A program made the translations under genes and the position numbers. Below the pieces are notes generated by a model that saw only the letters and a program-made list of their open reading frames with translations, was not told where the DNA came from and did no database searches. Positions 1 through 6,789 of a DNA stretch of 6,862 nucleotides are shown here, one piece after another (the stretch's first letter is position 1; each line of letters opens with the position of its first letter). Source of the stretch: Rhodobacterales bacterium (lineage in GTDB: Bacteria > Pseudomonadota > Alphaproteobacteria > Rhodobacterales > Rhodobacteraceae); assembly GCA_013298485.1 (NCBI GenBank), contig JAAFHS010000133.1, forward strand, positions 1-6,862. Direction: 5' to 3'.

Positions 1-1356
1 CCCGATCTGACAGGGCGGCGGCTGATCCGGTGGATCAACCATGCGATCTTTCTTTTGCAGGGGCGGGACCGCGCGGAATCGGCGGCGTTCTTTGCGACGC
101 TGACGCAGCAGACGCTGCTGTTGTCGCGGCGCTGGCCACGCGCCGCCCCCGGCCTGCCCCGGTTCGAGGCGCTGTCGGGCCTGATCTATGCGGGCCTGTC
201 GCTGATGGGGATGGAGGCGCTGGTGGGGCCTGCGAGTGCCGCACTAGCCCGCGATTGCGCCACGCAGGTCGATGCGGACGGCGGCATCGCCACCCGCAAC
301 CCCGAGGATCTGCTGGAGGTGGCCAGCCTGCTGACATGGGCGGCCGAGGCGTTGCGCCAGGCGGGCCGCGACATCCCCGCCGATCATCTGGCGGCGATTG
401 CGCGCATCGCGCCCTGCCTCAGGGCGCTGCGCCACGCAGATGGCAGCCTTGCGCGGTTCCACGGCGGCGGGCGCGGCATCGAAGGCGCGCTGGATCAGGC
501 GCTGGCAGCGACCGGCGGGCGGGCGGTGCCGCTGGCGGGTCTTGCGATGGGCTTTGCCCGGCTGACGGGCGGGCGGTCAAGCGTGATTGTCGATGTCGCC
601 GCCCCCCCGCCTGGCAGGCGGGCGCATGCCTCAACCCTCGCGTTCGAACTGACATCGGGCCGCCGCCCGGTGATCGTGAACTGCGGATCGGGCCGCGCCT
701 TTGGCAGCGATTGGCAGCGCGCGGGCCGGGCCACCCCGTCACATACGACGCTGTGCATCGAAGGGGTATCGTCATCGCGGCTGGGGGAGCGGGCCGATAC
801 CGCCGACACGCTGGTGCAATGTGCGGCGGTGACGGCAAGCCACCATCTGGTGGAAGACGGCGAACAGGGCATCTATGCCGCCCATGACGGCTGGGTCGCC
901 ACGCATGGCCTGATCCATGCGCGCACCTTGATGCTGTCGGGCAACGGGCGGCATCTGGACGGCGATGACCGCCTGACGGCGAGCACGCCCGCGCAGCGCC
1001 AGCGATTCGCCAGCGTGCTGGGGCAATCGGGGATCAACGGCATCCGCTTTGCCATCCGCTTTCATCTGCACCCGGACGTGAATGCCACGCTGGACATGGG
1101 CGGGCATGCGGTCTCACTCGCCCTGAAAAGCGGGGAAATCTGGGTCTTCCGTTATGAGGGGCGCGCGAAGCTGACGATCCAGCCCTCCGTCTATCTGGAA
1201 CGCGGCCGGCTGCGCCCCCGCGCGTCCGAACAGATCATGCTGGAGGGGCAGACGGCGGATATCGAAACGCGGATCGGCTGGACCTTGGCGAAAGCACAGG
1301 ATACTCCGACCGCAATCCGCGACCTTGACCGCGACGACGGGCAGGGTTCGTCTTGA
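1..1356 (+). CDS. Heparinase II/III-like protein, 5'-truncated by the window edge
   Basis: The reading frame is open from base 1 and ends at TGA 1354-1356, giving 451 residues. Relatives are, from memory, roughly 550-600 residues, so about 100-150 N-terminal residues are missing. A TTG at 55 is in frame but is not the real start, because family-like sequence (RRLIRWINHAIFLLQGRD, residues 6-23) lies upstream of it. The first ~180 residues are helical, as in the alpha/alpha-toroid part of these proteins. From about residue 195 a beta-rich heparinase II/III C-terminal domain follows, with recognisable marks: AHASTLAFE (208-216), VIVNCGSG (224-231) and RATPSHTTL (243-251), the last matching the family's conserved H-[ST]-T-[LV] element. 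The family includes polysaccharide lyases, but the substrate of this group is unknown to me. It could be a lyase acting on an envelope or capsular glycan. Any signal peptide would be outside the window. The stop is 17 bases before purH, suggesting co-transcription. Confidence 0.85.
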   Translation, partial: PDLTGRRLIRWINHAIFLLQGRDRAESAAFFATLTQQTLLLSRRWPRAAPGLPRFEALSGLIYAGLSLMGMEALVGPASAALARDCATQVDADGGIATRNPEDLLEVASLLTWAAEALRQAGRDIPADHLAAIARIAPCLRALRHADGSLARFHGGGRGIEGALDQALAATGGRAVPLAGLAMGFARLTGGRSSVIVDVAAPPPGRRAHASTLAFELTSGRRPVIVNCGSGRAFGSDWQRAGRATPSHTTLCIEGVSSSRLGERADTADTLVQCAAVTASHHLVEDGEQGIYAAHDGWVATHGLIHARTLMLSGNGRHLDGDDRLTASTPAQRQRFASVLGQSGINGIRFAIRFHLHPDVNATLDMGGHAVSLALKSGEIWVFRYEGRAKLTIQPSVYLERGRLRPRASEQIMLEGQTADIETRIGWTLAKAQDTPTAIRDLDRDDGQGSS

Positions 1357-1362
1357 ACCGCT

Positions 1363-1370
1363 GGGGGTGA
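1363..1370 (+). promoter_or_regulatory. Ribosome binding site for purH
   Basis: The purine-rich GGGGGTGA lies just upstream of the GTG at 1374, with about six bases between the G-run and the start codon. It supports GTG as the purH start, and the encoded N-terminus (TNLVPIGRALISVSDKTG) matches the family beginning. No promoter is evident in the 17-base gap, so transcription probably comes from upstream. Confidence 0.5.
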
Positions 1371-1373
1371 CCC

Positions 1374-2963
1374 GTGACCAACCTTGTGCCCATCGGCCGC
1401 GCGCTGATTTCGGTCTCTGACAAGACGGGCCTTCTGGACCTTGCCCGCGCCCTTGCCGCAGACGGGGTCGAGTTGATCTCGACCGGGGGGACATCGGGCA
1501 TGCTGCGGGCCGCGGGACTTGGCGTGCGGGATGTGGCCGAGGTGACGGGCTTTCCCGAAATGATGGACGGGCGGGTCAAGACGCTGCATCCGGCGGTGCA
1601 TGGCGGGCTGCTGGCACTGCGCGACGATGACGAACATCTGCTGGCGATGGCCGCACACGGGATTGCGCCCATCGATCTGCTGATCGTGAACCTGTATCCG
1701 TTCGAGGAAATGGTAGCGAAGGGTGCCGATCATGCCACCTGCATCGAGAATATCGATATCGGTGGGCCTGCGATGATCCGGGCGGCGGCCAAGAACCACC
1801 GCTTTGTCGCCGTGGTGACGGACCCTGCGGATTACGCAGGGCTGCTGGACCAGATGCGCGCGCATGACGGGGCGACCACGCTGGCCTTCCGGCAAAAGCT
1901 GGCGGGGGCGGCCTATGCGCGCACGGCGGCCTATGATGCGGCGGTGTCGGGCTGGATGGCGCGCACCCATGGCGAGACGGTGCCACGCCATCGCGCCTTT
2001 GCGGGCAAACTGGCGCAACCCCTGCGCTACGGCGAAAACCCACATCAGGCGGCGGCATTCTACACCGACGGCACAGACCGCGAAGGGGTGGCCACCGCGC
2101 GGCAATTGCAGGGCAAGGATCTGTCCTACAACAACATCAACGACACCGACGCGGCCTTTGAACTGGTGGCGGAGTTTGCCCCGGCAGACGGCCCGGCCTG
2201 TGCCATCATCAAACATGCCAATCCTTGCGGCGCGGCACGCGGGCCGTCCCTGCGTGAGGCGTATCTGCGCGCCTATGATTGCGACCGCACCTCTGCCTTC
2301 GGCGGGATCATCGCGTTGAACATGCCGCTTGACGGCGAAACGGCGGCAGCGATTGCCGAGATTTTCACCGAAGTCGTGATCGCACCCGGTGCGGATGCCG
2401 AGGCCATGGCGATTTTCGCGCGCAAGAAGAACCTGCGCCTGCTGACCACGGCTGGCCTGCCGGACCCGATGGCGGCGGGCCTTGCGTTCCGGCAGGTGGC
2501 TGGCGGGTTTCTGGTGCAGGACCGCGATGCGGGGCGCATCACGCGCGATGCCCTGAAAGTCGTGACCAAACGCGCGCCGACGCCCGCGGAATGGGACGAT
2601 CTGCTGTTTGCCTGGACTGTGGCGAAGCATGTCAAATCCAACGCGATCATCTATGCCAAGGACGGCGCAACCGTCGGCATCGGCGCGGGCCAGATGAGCC
2701 GGATCGACAGCACCCGCATCGCCGCGCGCAAATCGCAGGACATGGCCGATGCATTGGGGCTGCCCCATCCCCTGACCAGGGGGGCGGTCGTGGCATCGGA
2801 TGCGTTCTTTCCCTTTGCCGACGGCCTGATCGCGGCGGCCGAGGCCGGGGCCATGGCCATCATCCAACCGGGCGGGTCGCTGCGCGATGATGAGGTGATT
2901 GCGGCGGCGAATGCGGCGGGGTTGGCGATGGTCTTCACCGGCCAGCGGCATTTCCGGCACTGA
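1374..2963 (+). CDS. purH: Bifunctional AICAR formyltransferase / IMP cyclohydrolase PurH
   Basis: PurH catalyses the last two steps of de novo purine synthesis in the cytoplasm: AICAR is formylated with 10-formyl-tetrahydrofolate, then FAICAR is cyclised to IMP. The protein is 529 residues, a normal full length, starting at GTG. The N-terminal cyclohydrolase (MGS-like) domain covers about residues 1-200 and shows ISVSDKTGL (12-20), ISTGGT (35-40), GRVKTLHPAVHGG (66-78) with the active-site Lys69, and ENIDIGGPAMIRAAAKNH (125-142). The C-terminal transformylase domain shows LRYGENPHQ (217-225), the catalytic Lys280-His281 in IKHANPCGAA, VKSNAI (420-425), IGAGQMSR (436-443), SDAFFPF (475-481) and the usual RHFRH end. 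No key residue is missing. It sits 17 bases after the heparinase-like gene and one base before lspA, so it is probably in an operon with both. Confidence 0.98.
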   Translation: MTNLVPIGRALISVSDKTGLLDLARALAADGVELISTGGTSGMLRAAGLGVRDVAEVTGFPEMMDGRVKTLHPAVHGGLLALRDDDEHLLAMAAHGIAPIDLLIVNLYPFEEMVAKGADHATCIENIDIGGPAMIRAAAKNHRFVAVVTDPADYAGLLDQMRAHDGATTLAFRQKLAGAAYARTAAYDAAVSGWMARTHGETVPRHRAFAGKLAQPLRYGENPHQAAAFYTDGTDREGVATARQLQGKDLSYNNINDTDAAFELVAEFAPADGPACAIIKHANPCGAARGPSLREAYLRAYDCDRTSAFGGIIALNMPLDGETAAAIAEIFTEVVIAPGADAEAMAIFARKKNLRLLTTAGLPDPMAAGLAFRQVAGGFLVQDRDAGRITRDALKVVTKRAPTPAEWDDLLFAWTVAKHVKSNAIIYAKDGATVGIGAGQMSRIDSTRIAARKSQDMADALGLPHPLTRGAVVASDAFFPFADGLIAAAEAGAMAIIQPGGSLRDDEVIAAANAAGLAMVFTGQRHFRH

Positions 2964-2964
2964 C

Positions 2965-3438
2965 ATGCGGACCCTCGCCATCACCGCCGTCCTGACCTTT
3001 GCCCTTGATCAGGCATCAAAATGGCTGATCGTTCAATGGCTTGATCTGATCAACCGGCACCAGATCGATGTCTGGCCGCCTTTCCTGCAGTTCCGCATGG
3101 CCTGGAATACCGGCATCAACTTTGGCCTTCTGTCCACCAACCAATGGGTGCTGATCGGTATCGCCCTTGCGATTTCGGCCTGGGTCCTGTGGTGGATCTG
3201 GCGGGAAAGGCCGGGGCGGCTGGCACAGATCAGCGCGGGCCTGCTGGTGGGGGGGGCCTTGGGCAATGTGATCGACCGCATCATCTATGGTGCGGTGGCG
3301 GATTTTCTGAACATGTCCTGCTGCGGGGTTGAAAACCCCTTTGCCTTCAACGTCGCCGATATCGCGATTTTTGCAGGCGCCATCGGCCTTGTGCTGTTCA
3401 CGGGCAAGACCCCACCAAAGCGCCGAAAGACCCCGTGA
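2965..3438 (+). CDS. lspA: Lipoprotein signal peptidase LspA (signal peptidase II)
   Basis: LspA is an inner-membrane aspartic peptidase that cuts the signal peptide of diacylglyceryl-modified prolipoproteins just before the lipobox cysteine. The 157-residue product has four likely membrane segments near residues 4-24, 61-79, 87-107 and 127-147. Conserved family elements are LDQASKW (14-20), NTGINFGLL (48-56), GNVIDR (100-105), VADF (111-114) and FNVAD (128-132). By comparison with characterised LspA, Asp113 and Asp132 form the catalytic pair. ATG 2965 is chosen because it begins one base after the purH stop and gives the normal length. An in-frame ATG at 2899 would add 22 residues from inside purH. 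No clear Shine-Dalgarno precedes it, so translation is probably coupled to purH termination. A run of eight G lies at 3249-3256, just before the GNVIDR codons. The C-terminus is basic (PPKRRKTP). Confidence 0.96.
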   Translation: MRTLAITAVLTFALDQASKWLIVQWLDLINRHQIDVWPPFLQFRMAWNTGINFGLLSTNQWVLIGIALAISAWVLWWIWRERPGRLAQISAGLLVGGALGNVIDRIIYGAVADFLNMSCCGVENPFAFNVADIAIFAGAIGLVLFTGKTPPKRRKTP

Positions 3439-3478
3439 CGCGCGCCATGACATGCGCTAAGACAGGATGGAATGATGA

Positions 3479-3484
3479 GAGAGG
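3479..3484 (+). promoter_or_regulatory. Ribosome binding site deciding the lipoprotein start
   Basis: GAGAGG lies five bases before ATG 3490. This favours 3490 over the in-frame ATGs at 3472 and 3475, which have a weaker AGGA at 3464-3467. The 3490 start also gives a compact lipoprotein signal peptide with its cysteine at residue 19. Confidence 0.5.
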
Positions 3485-3489
3485 CAGGC

Positions 3490-4017
3490 ATGACGGCAGT
3501 ACGGACGGTCCTCGCACTCGCGGCGGCAGTGCTGCTTTCGGCATGTGGCGGCGGGACGGGCACGCCCAACCTGTTCAATCTGGAACAGCCGGGCAACGGG
3601 CCGGATGAATTTGCCATTCTGCCGCCACGCCCGCTTGAGTTGCCCGAGAACCTGGCGGAACTGCCCCAGCCGACGCTCGGCGGCTCGAACCGCACCGATC
3701 CGCAGCCGAATGCCGATGCCATTGTCGCACTGGGCGGCGATCCGGGGGCGGCGGGCGGGATTCCTGCGGCAGATGGCGCGCTGGTGGCACATGCGGGCCG
3801 TCTGGGCACCAGCCCCGATATCCGTGGCCAGCTTGCCGCCGAAGATCTTGAATTCCGCCGCGACAATCAGGGCCGCGTGCTGGAACGGCTGTTCAACGTC
3901 AATGTCTATTACAAGGCTTACGCAGACCAATCGCTGGACCAGCAGCGCGAACTTGCGTTCTGGCGCAGCCGTGGCGCGCGCACGCCATCCGCCCCGCCCG
4001 CGCAGCCGGGCGAATAA
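3490..4017 (+). CDS. DUF3035 / BamF-like outer-membrane lipoprotein
   Basis: The 175-residue product begins with a lipoprotein signal peptide: a short n-region with Arg5, a hydrophobic stretch (residues 6-16) and the lipobox LSAC (16-19), with Cys19 as the lipidated residue. Gly rather than Asp follows the cysteine, so nothing suggests inner-membrane retention, and outer-membrane sorting is expected. The mature part resembles the alphaproteobacterial DUF3035 family: PDEFAILPPRPLELPENL (38-55), then a Pro/Gly/Asn-rich stretch and ADAIVALGG (75-83). A charged segment (117-163) and a Pro/Ala-rich tail end the protein. Some members carry the name BamF, a beta-barrel assembly machinery lipoprotein described in Caulobacter. 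I recall this link from family naming and cannot test it here. Starts at 3472 or 3475 would add six or five residues and keep the lipobox. It follows lspA by 51 bases, placing a peptidase next to a probable substrate. Confidence 0.85.
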   Translation: MTAVRTVLALAAAVLLSACGGGTGTPNLFNLEQPGNGPDEFAILPPRPLELPENLAELPQPTLGGSNRTDPQPNADAIVALGGDPGAAGGIPAADGALVAHAGRLGTSPDIRGQLAAEDLEFRRDNQGRVLERLFNVNVYYKAYADQSLDQQRELAFWRSRGARTPSAPPAQPGE

Positions 4018-4035
4018 CATCCCCGTGCCCCGGCC

Positions 4036-4050
4036 TTGCGCGCCGCGCAA
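4036..4050. repeat. Perfect 6-bp inverted repeat, 3-base loop
   Basis: TTGCGC, GCC, GCGCAA forms a perfect hairpin 19 bases after the lipoprotein stop and about 40 bases before the first M16 gene. No T-run follows, so it is not a standard intrinsic terminator. It could be an operator-like palindrome, an RNA stem in the leader, a weak attenuator, or chance in GC-rich DNA. Confidence 0.5.
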
Positions 4051-4063
4051 TCGCGTCTAGCTT
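4036..4063 (+). promoter_or_regulatory. Weak sigma70-like promoter candidate for the M16 pair
   Basis: TTGCGC (4036-4041) and TAGCTT (4058-4063) are separated by 16 bases and lie 28-55 bases upstream of the first M16 start. Both elements match the consensus only in part. The -35 candidate is also the left arm of the palindrome. The 73-base gap is the largest in the window and is a reasonable place for a promoter, but the sequence alone does not prove one. Confidence 0.3.
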
Positions 4064-4078
4064 ACGCTTTGAATTCAC

Positions 4079-4085
4079 GGGAGGA
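4079..4085 (+). promoter_or_regulatory. Strong Shine-Dalgarno for the first M16 gene
   Basis: GGGAGGA is a near-perfect Shine-Dalgarno sequence with five to six bases before ATG 4091. It is the strongest ribosome binding site in the window and fixes the start of the first M16 gene, which then begins with a clean signal peptide. Confidence 0.75.
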
Positions 4086-4090
4086 ACCCG

Positions 4091-5419
4091 ATGCTGCACC
4101 GTCTTGGCCTAGTGCTGGCCACCATGATCCCTGCCGCAGCCCTCGCGGATGAGGTGACGACCTTCACGCTGGAGAACGGGCTGGATGTCGTGGTGATCGA
4201 AGACCACCGCGCGCCCGCCGTCACGCATATGGTCTGGTACCGCGTGGGGTCGGCAGACGAGGCGCGGGGCCATTCGGGTATCGCGCATTTTCTGGAACAT
4301 CTGATGTTCAAGGGCACCGATGATGTCGGCCCCGGCGCCTTTTCCGATATCGTTGAGGCGCAGGGCGGCAATGACAACGCCTTTACCACCTGGGATTACA
4401 CCGCCTATTTTCAGCGCGTCGCCGCCGACCGGCTTGACCTGATGATGGAATTGGAGGCCGACCGCATGCGCGATCTGCGCCTGCTGCCCGAAGATGTGGA
4501 CACCGAACGCGATGTGATCCTGGAAGAACGCTCGCAGCGCACGGACAGCGACCCCGGCGCGCTGTTGTCCGAACAGATGCGCGCGGCGCAGTTCATGAAC
4601 CATCCCTACGGCATCCCGATCATCGGCTGGCGGCACGAGATGGAACAGCTCAGCCGCGAAGACGCACTTGCGCATTACACCCGGTACTATGCCCCCAACA
4701 ACGCGATCCTTGTGGTCGCGGGCGACGTGCAGCCCGATGCCGTGCGCGCCCTGGCCGAAACCTACTACGGTCCCTTGGCGCCCTCGGCCGATCTGCCGCC
4801 CCGCGTGCGCCCCGCAGAACCCCCGCAACTGGCGGAACGGCGCCTGACCTATGCGGACGCGCGTGTGTCCGAACCCTATGTGATCCGCACCTACCTTGCC
4901 CCCGAACGCGACGCGGGCGATCAGGAAAAGGCCGCCGCCCTGACGATCCTGGCCGAACTTCTGGGCGGCAGCGGCACCACATCGGTGATGGCGCGCAAGC
5001 TGACATTCGAGACGCAGACGGCGGTTTACGCCTCGGCCTTTTATGACGGCACGGCGATGGATGACACGACCTTCGGCTTTGTCGTCGTCCCCCTGCCGGG
5101 GATAAGCCTGGCCGATGTCGAGGCGGCGATGGACAAGGTATTGGCCGATTTTCTGACCGACGGCGTTGATCCGGCGGCCTTCGCCCGCATCAAGACGCAG
5201 ATCCGCGCGGCCAACATCTATGCCCGCGATGATGTGGACGGCCTTGCCCGCCGCTATGGCGAGGCGCTGACATCGGGCCTCACGATTGCCGATGTGCAGG
5301 CCTGGCCCGATGTGCTGCAGGCGGTCACCGAAGATGACGTGATGGCCGCCGCGCGCGAGGTATTGAACCGGGACCGTGCGGTCACCGGCTGGCTGATGGC
5401 CGAGGAGGCACCGGAATGA
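4091..5419 (+). CDS. Periplasmic M16 (pitrilysin family) zinc metallopeptidase, catalytic subunit
   Basis: This is a 442-residue M16B-type peptidase. Residues 1-19 form a signal peptide with likely cleavage after Ala19 (AALA|D), which places it in the periplasm. The zinc site is the inverted motif HFLEH (66-70): His66 and His70 bind zinc and Glu69 is the catalytic base. The third ligand is probably Glu146, 76 residues after His70 as in mitochondrial processing peptidase. GGNDNAFTTWDYTAYF (92-107) is also family-typical. The second half is an inactive M16 domain (about 250-430). At the place of the usual substrate-binding Arg...Tyr pair it has Phe306 and Tyr313, so the Arg is lost. It overlaps the next M16 gene by four bases, and the partner supplies the missing pair, which suggests an obligate heterodimer. 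The substrates are unknown; peptide or misfolded-protein turnover in the periplasm is a guess. Confidence 0.93.
   Translation: MLHRLGLVLATMIPAAALADEVTTFTLENGLDVVVIEDHRAPAVTHMVWYRVGSADEARGHSGIAHFLEHLMFKGTDDVGPGAFSDIVEAQGGNDNAFTTWDYTAYFQRVAADRLDLMMELEADRMRDLRLLPEDVDTERDVILEERSQRTDSDPGALLSEQMRAAQFMNHPYGIPIIGWRHEMEQLSREDALAHYTRYYAPNNAILVVAGDVQPDAVRALAETYYGPLAPSADLPPRVRPAEPPQLAERRLTYADARVSEPYVIRTYLAPERDAGDQEKAAALTILAELLGGSGTTSVMARKLTFETQTAVYASAFYDGTAMDDTTFGFVVVPLPGISLADVEAAMDKVLADFLTDGVDPAAFARIKTQIRAANIYARDDVDGLARRYGEALTSGLTIADVQAWPDVLQAVTEDDVMAAAREVLNRDRAVTGWLMAEEAPE
5404..5408 (+). promoter_or_regulatory. Ribosome binding site of the second M16 gene, inside the first
   Basis: GGAGG lies within the last codons of the upstream gene, seven bases before ATG 5416. 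Three in-frame ATGs follow in a row (5416, 5419, 5422). Spacing favours the first, which also makes the ATGA stop-start overlap typical of translational coupling. Confidence 0.6.
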
Positions 5420-6726
5420 TGATGATCCGCCTGATGGCAGCCCTGTTTCTGCTGGCCACGCCCCTGCGCGCCGAAATCGCGATCCAGACCGTCACCTCGC
5501 CCGGCGGGATCACCGCCTGGCTGGTTGAAGAGCATGGCATCCCCTTCACGGCACTTGAGATTCATTTTCGCGGCGGCACATCCCTTGATGCCCCCGGCAA
5601 GCGCGGGGCCGTCAATCTTATGACGGCGCTGATCGAAGAAGGCGCGGGCGATCTGGACTCGCAGGGCTTTGCCGAGGCGCGCGATGGCCTGGCCGCGCAG
5701 TTTTCGTTTGACGCGGGCGTCGATACCGTCAGCGTGTCGGCCGCGTTTCTGACGGAAAACCGCACGGCGGCGATGGCGCTGTTGCGCTCCGCACTCATCA
5801 CGCCGCGCTTTGACGATGTGGCGATTGAAAGGGTGCGGGGCCAGGTGCAATCCATCCTGCGCAGCGATGCGCAGGACCCCGAAACCATCGCGTCCAACCT
5901 GTTTGACACGATGGCCTTTGGTGATCACCCCTATGCCAGCGATGGCAACGGCACGCCCGAAAGCGTCGCTGCCCTGACCCGCGATGACATTGTCGCAGCC
6001 CATCAGGGCGCGCTGGCCCGCGACCGCATCTTCGTGGCGGCGACGGGTGATATCACGGCGGCGGAACTGGGTGTGCTGCTGGATGATCTGCTGGGCGATC
6101 TGCCCGCGACGGGCACGCCCCTGCCGCCGCCCGCGACGGTGGCCCTGACAGGCGGGGTGACGGTGCAGCCTTATCCCGGCCCGCAGGCGGTAATCGTGTT
6201 CGGCCATGGCGGCATCCCGCGCGATGACCCCGATTTCTTTGCCGCGACCATCCTGAACGAGGTGCTGGGCGGTGGCCGCTTCGGCGCACGCCTGATGACG
6301 GAAGTGCGCGAAAAGCGCGGGCTGACCTATGGCGTGGGCACCTATCTTGCCGATTACGATCAGGCCGACCTGCTGGTGGGGCAGATGTCATCCTCCAACG
6401 CCTCGACAGCCGAAGCGATCGAGGTTGTGCGCGCCGAATGGGCAAAGATCGCCGCCGAAGGCATCACCGAGGCCGAGCTTGCGGCCACCAAAACCTACCT
6501 CACCGGGGCCTATCCCCTGCGGTTTGACGGCAATGAACAGATCGCAGGCATTCTGGTGGGCATGCAGATGATCGGTCTGTCGCCCGATTATCCCGCCACG
6601 CGCAACGACCGCGTGAATGCGGTGACGCTGGATGATGTGAAACGCGTGGCAGCCCGGCTGATCCAGCCCGACAGTCTGCGTTTCGTCGTGGTGGGCAGCC
6701 CGGATGGGTTGGAAAGCAGCAACTGA
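5416..6726 (+). CDS. M16-family non-catalytic partner subunit, periplasmic
   Basis: The 436-residue product has a signal peptide (residues 1-19, likely cleavage after LRA|E), so it should share the periplasm with the protein encoded just upstream. It has the M16 fold signature but no zinc site. Where the partner has HFLEH, this protein has NLMTA (67-71), and the region of the distal zinc Glu has Gln145 instead. It does keep the C-terminal-domain element RFGARLMTEVREKRGLTYGV (288-307), in which Arg298 and Tyr305 are seven residues apart, the spacing of the substrate-binding R/Y pair in insulin-degrading enzyme. ILNEVLGGG (279-287) before it is also typical. Alone it should be inactive; with the upstream subunit it completes one active site. 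Similar two-gene M16B peptidases are known, for example in Sphingomonas. The ATGA overlap supports equal production of the two proteins. Confidence 0.92.
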   Translation: MMMIRLMAALFLLATPLRAEIAIQTVTSPGGITAWLVEEHGIPFTALEIHFRGGTSLDAPGKRGAVNLMTALIEEGAGDLDSQGFAEARDGLAAQFSFDAGVDTVSVSAAFLTENRTAAMALLRSALITPRFDDVAIERVRGQVQSILRSDAQDPETIASNLFDTMAFGDHPYASDGNGTPESVAALTRDDIVAAHQGALARDRIFVAATGDITAAELGVLLDDLLGDLPATGTPLPPPATVALTGGVTVQPYPGPQAVIVFGHGGIPRDDPDFFAATILNEVLGGGRFGARLMTEVREKRGLTYGVGTYLADYDQADLLVGQMSSSNASTAEAIEVVRAEWAKIAAEGITEAELAATKTYLTGAYPLRFDGNEQIAGILVGMQMIGLSPDYPATRNDRVNAVTLDDVKRVAARLIQPDSLRFVVVGSPDGLESSN

Positions 6727-6789
6727 TCCTGCGGGGACAGGCTGCAAAGGCCGGTGCAAACCCCGTGGCCGAATCTGCCAAGGGATGCT
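6727..6789. other. Short gap before mutL
   Basis: These 63 bases contain a possible imperfect stem, GCGGGG (6731-6736) with CCCCGT (6761-6766), enclosing about 24 bases that include two copies of TGCAAA (6743-6748 and 6755-6760). No T-run follows, so I do not call a terminator. AAGGG at 6780-6784 can serve as the mutL ribosome binding site. I see no convincing promoter. Confidence 0.4.

Noticed and set aside
30..887. A 285-codon plus-strand open frame overlapping the heparinase-like gene in another frame
   Set aside because: It is Gly/Ala/Arg/Pro-rich with no family resemblance, while frame 1 carries conserved heparinase II/III marks across the same bases.
1191..2984. A 597-codon open frame on the minus strand opposite purH
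   Set aside because: It mirrors the codon pattern of purH, which is complete and unmistakable on the plus strand. Its translation is rich in Arg, His, Gly and Gln with no recognisable domain, typical of antisense frames in GC-rich genes.
3435..3462. Promoter-like GTGACG and CTAAGA with 16-base spacing before the lipoprotein gene
   Set aside because: The match to consensus is poor and the first element overlaps the lspA stop codon. The gap is only 51 bases, so read-through from lspA is a simpler explanation.
5254..6207. A 317-codon minus-strand open frame opposite the second M16 gene
   Set aside because: It is antisense to a clear M16 gene, has low-complexity basic composition and no recognisable motif.
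5416..6726. The second M16 gene as a decayed copy of the first
   Set aside because: It is full length with an intact signal peptide, no frameshift, and a preserved R/Y element that the first gene lacks. This points to a retained partner subunit and not a pseudogene.
6731..6766. Possible terminator between the second M16 gene and mutL
   Set aside because: The GCGGGG/CCCCGT stem is imperfect, encloses a long loop and lacks a following T-run.
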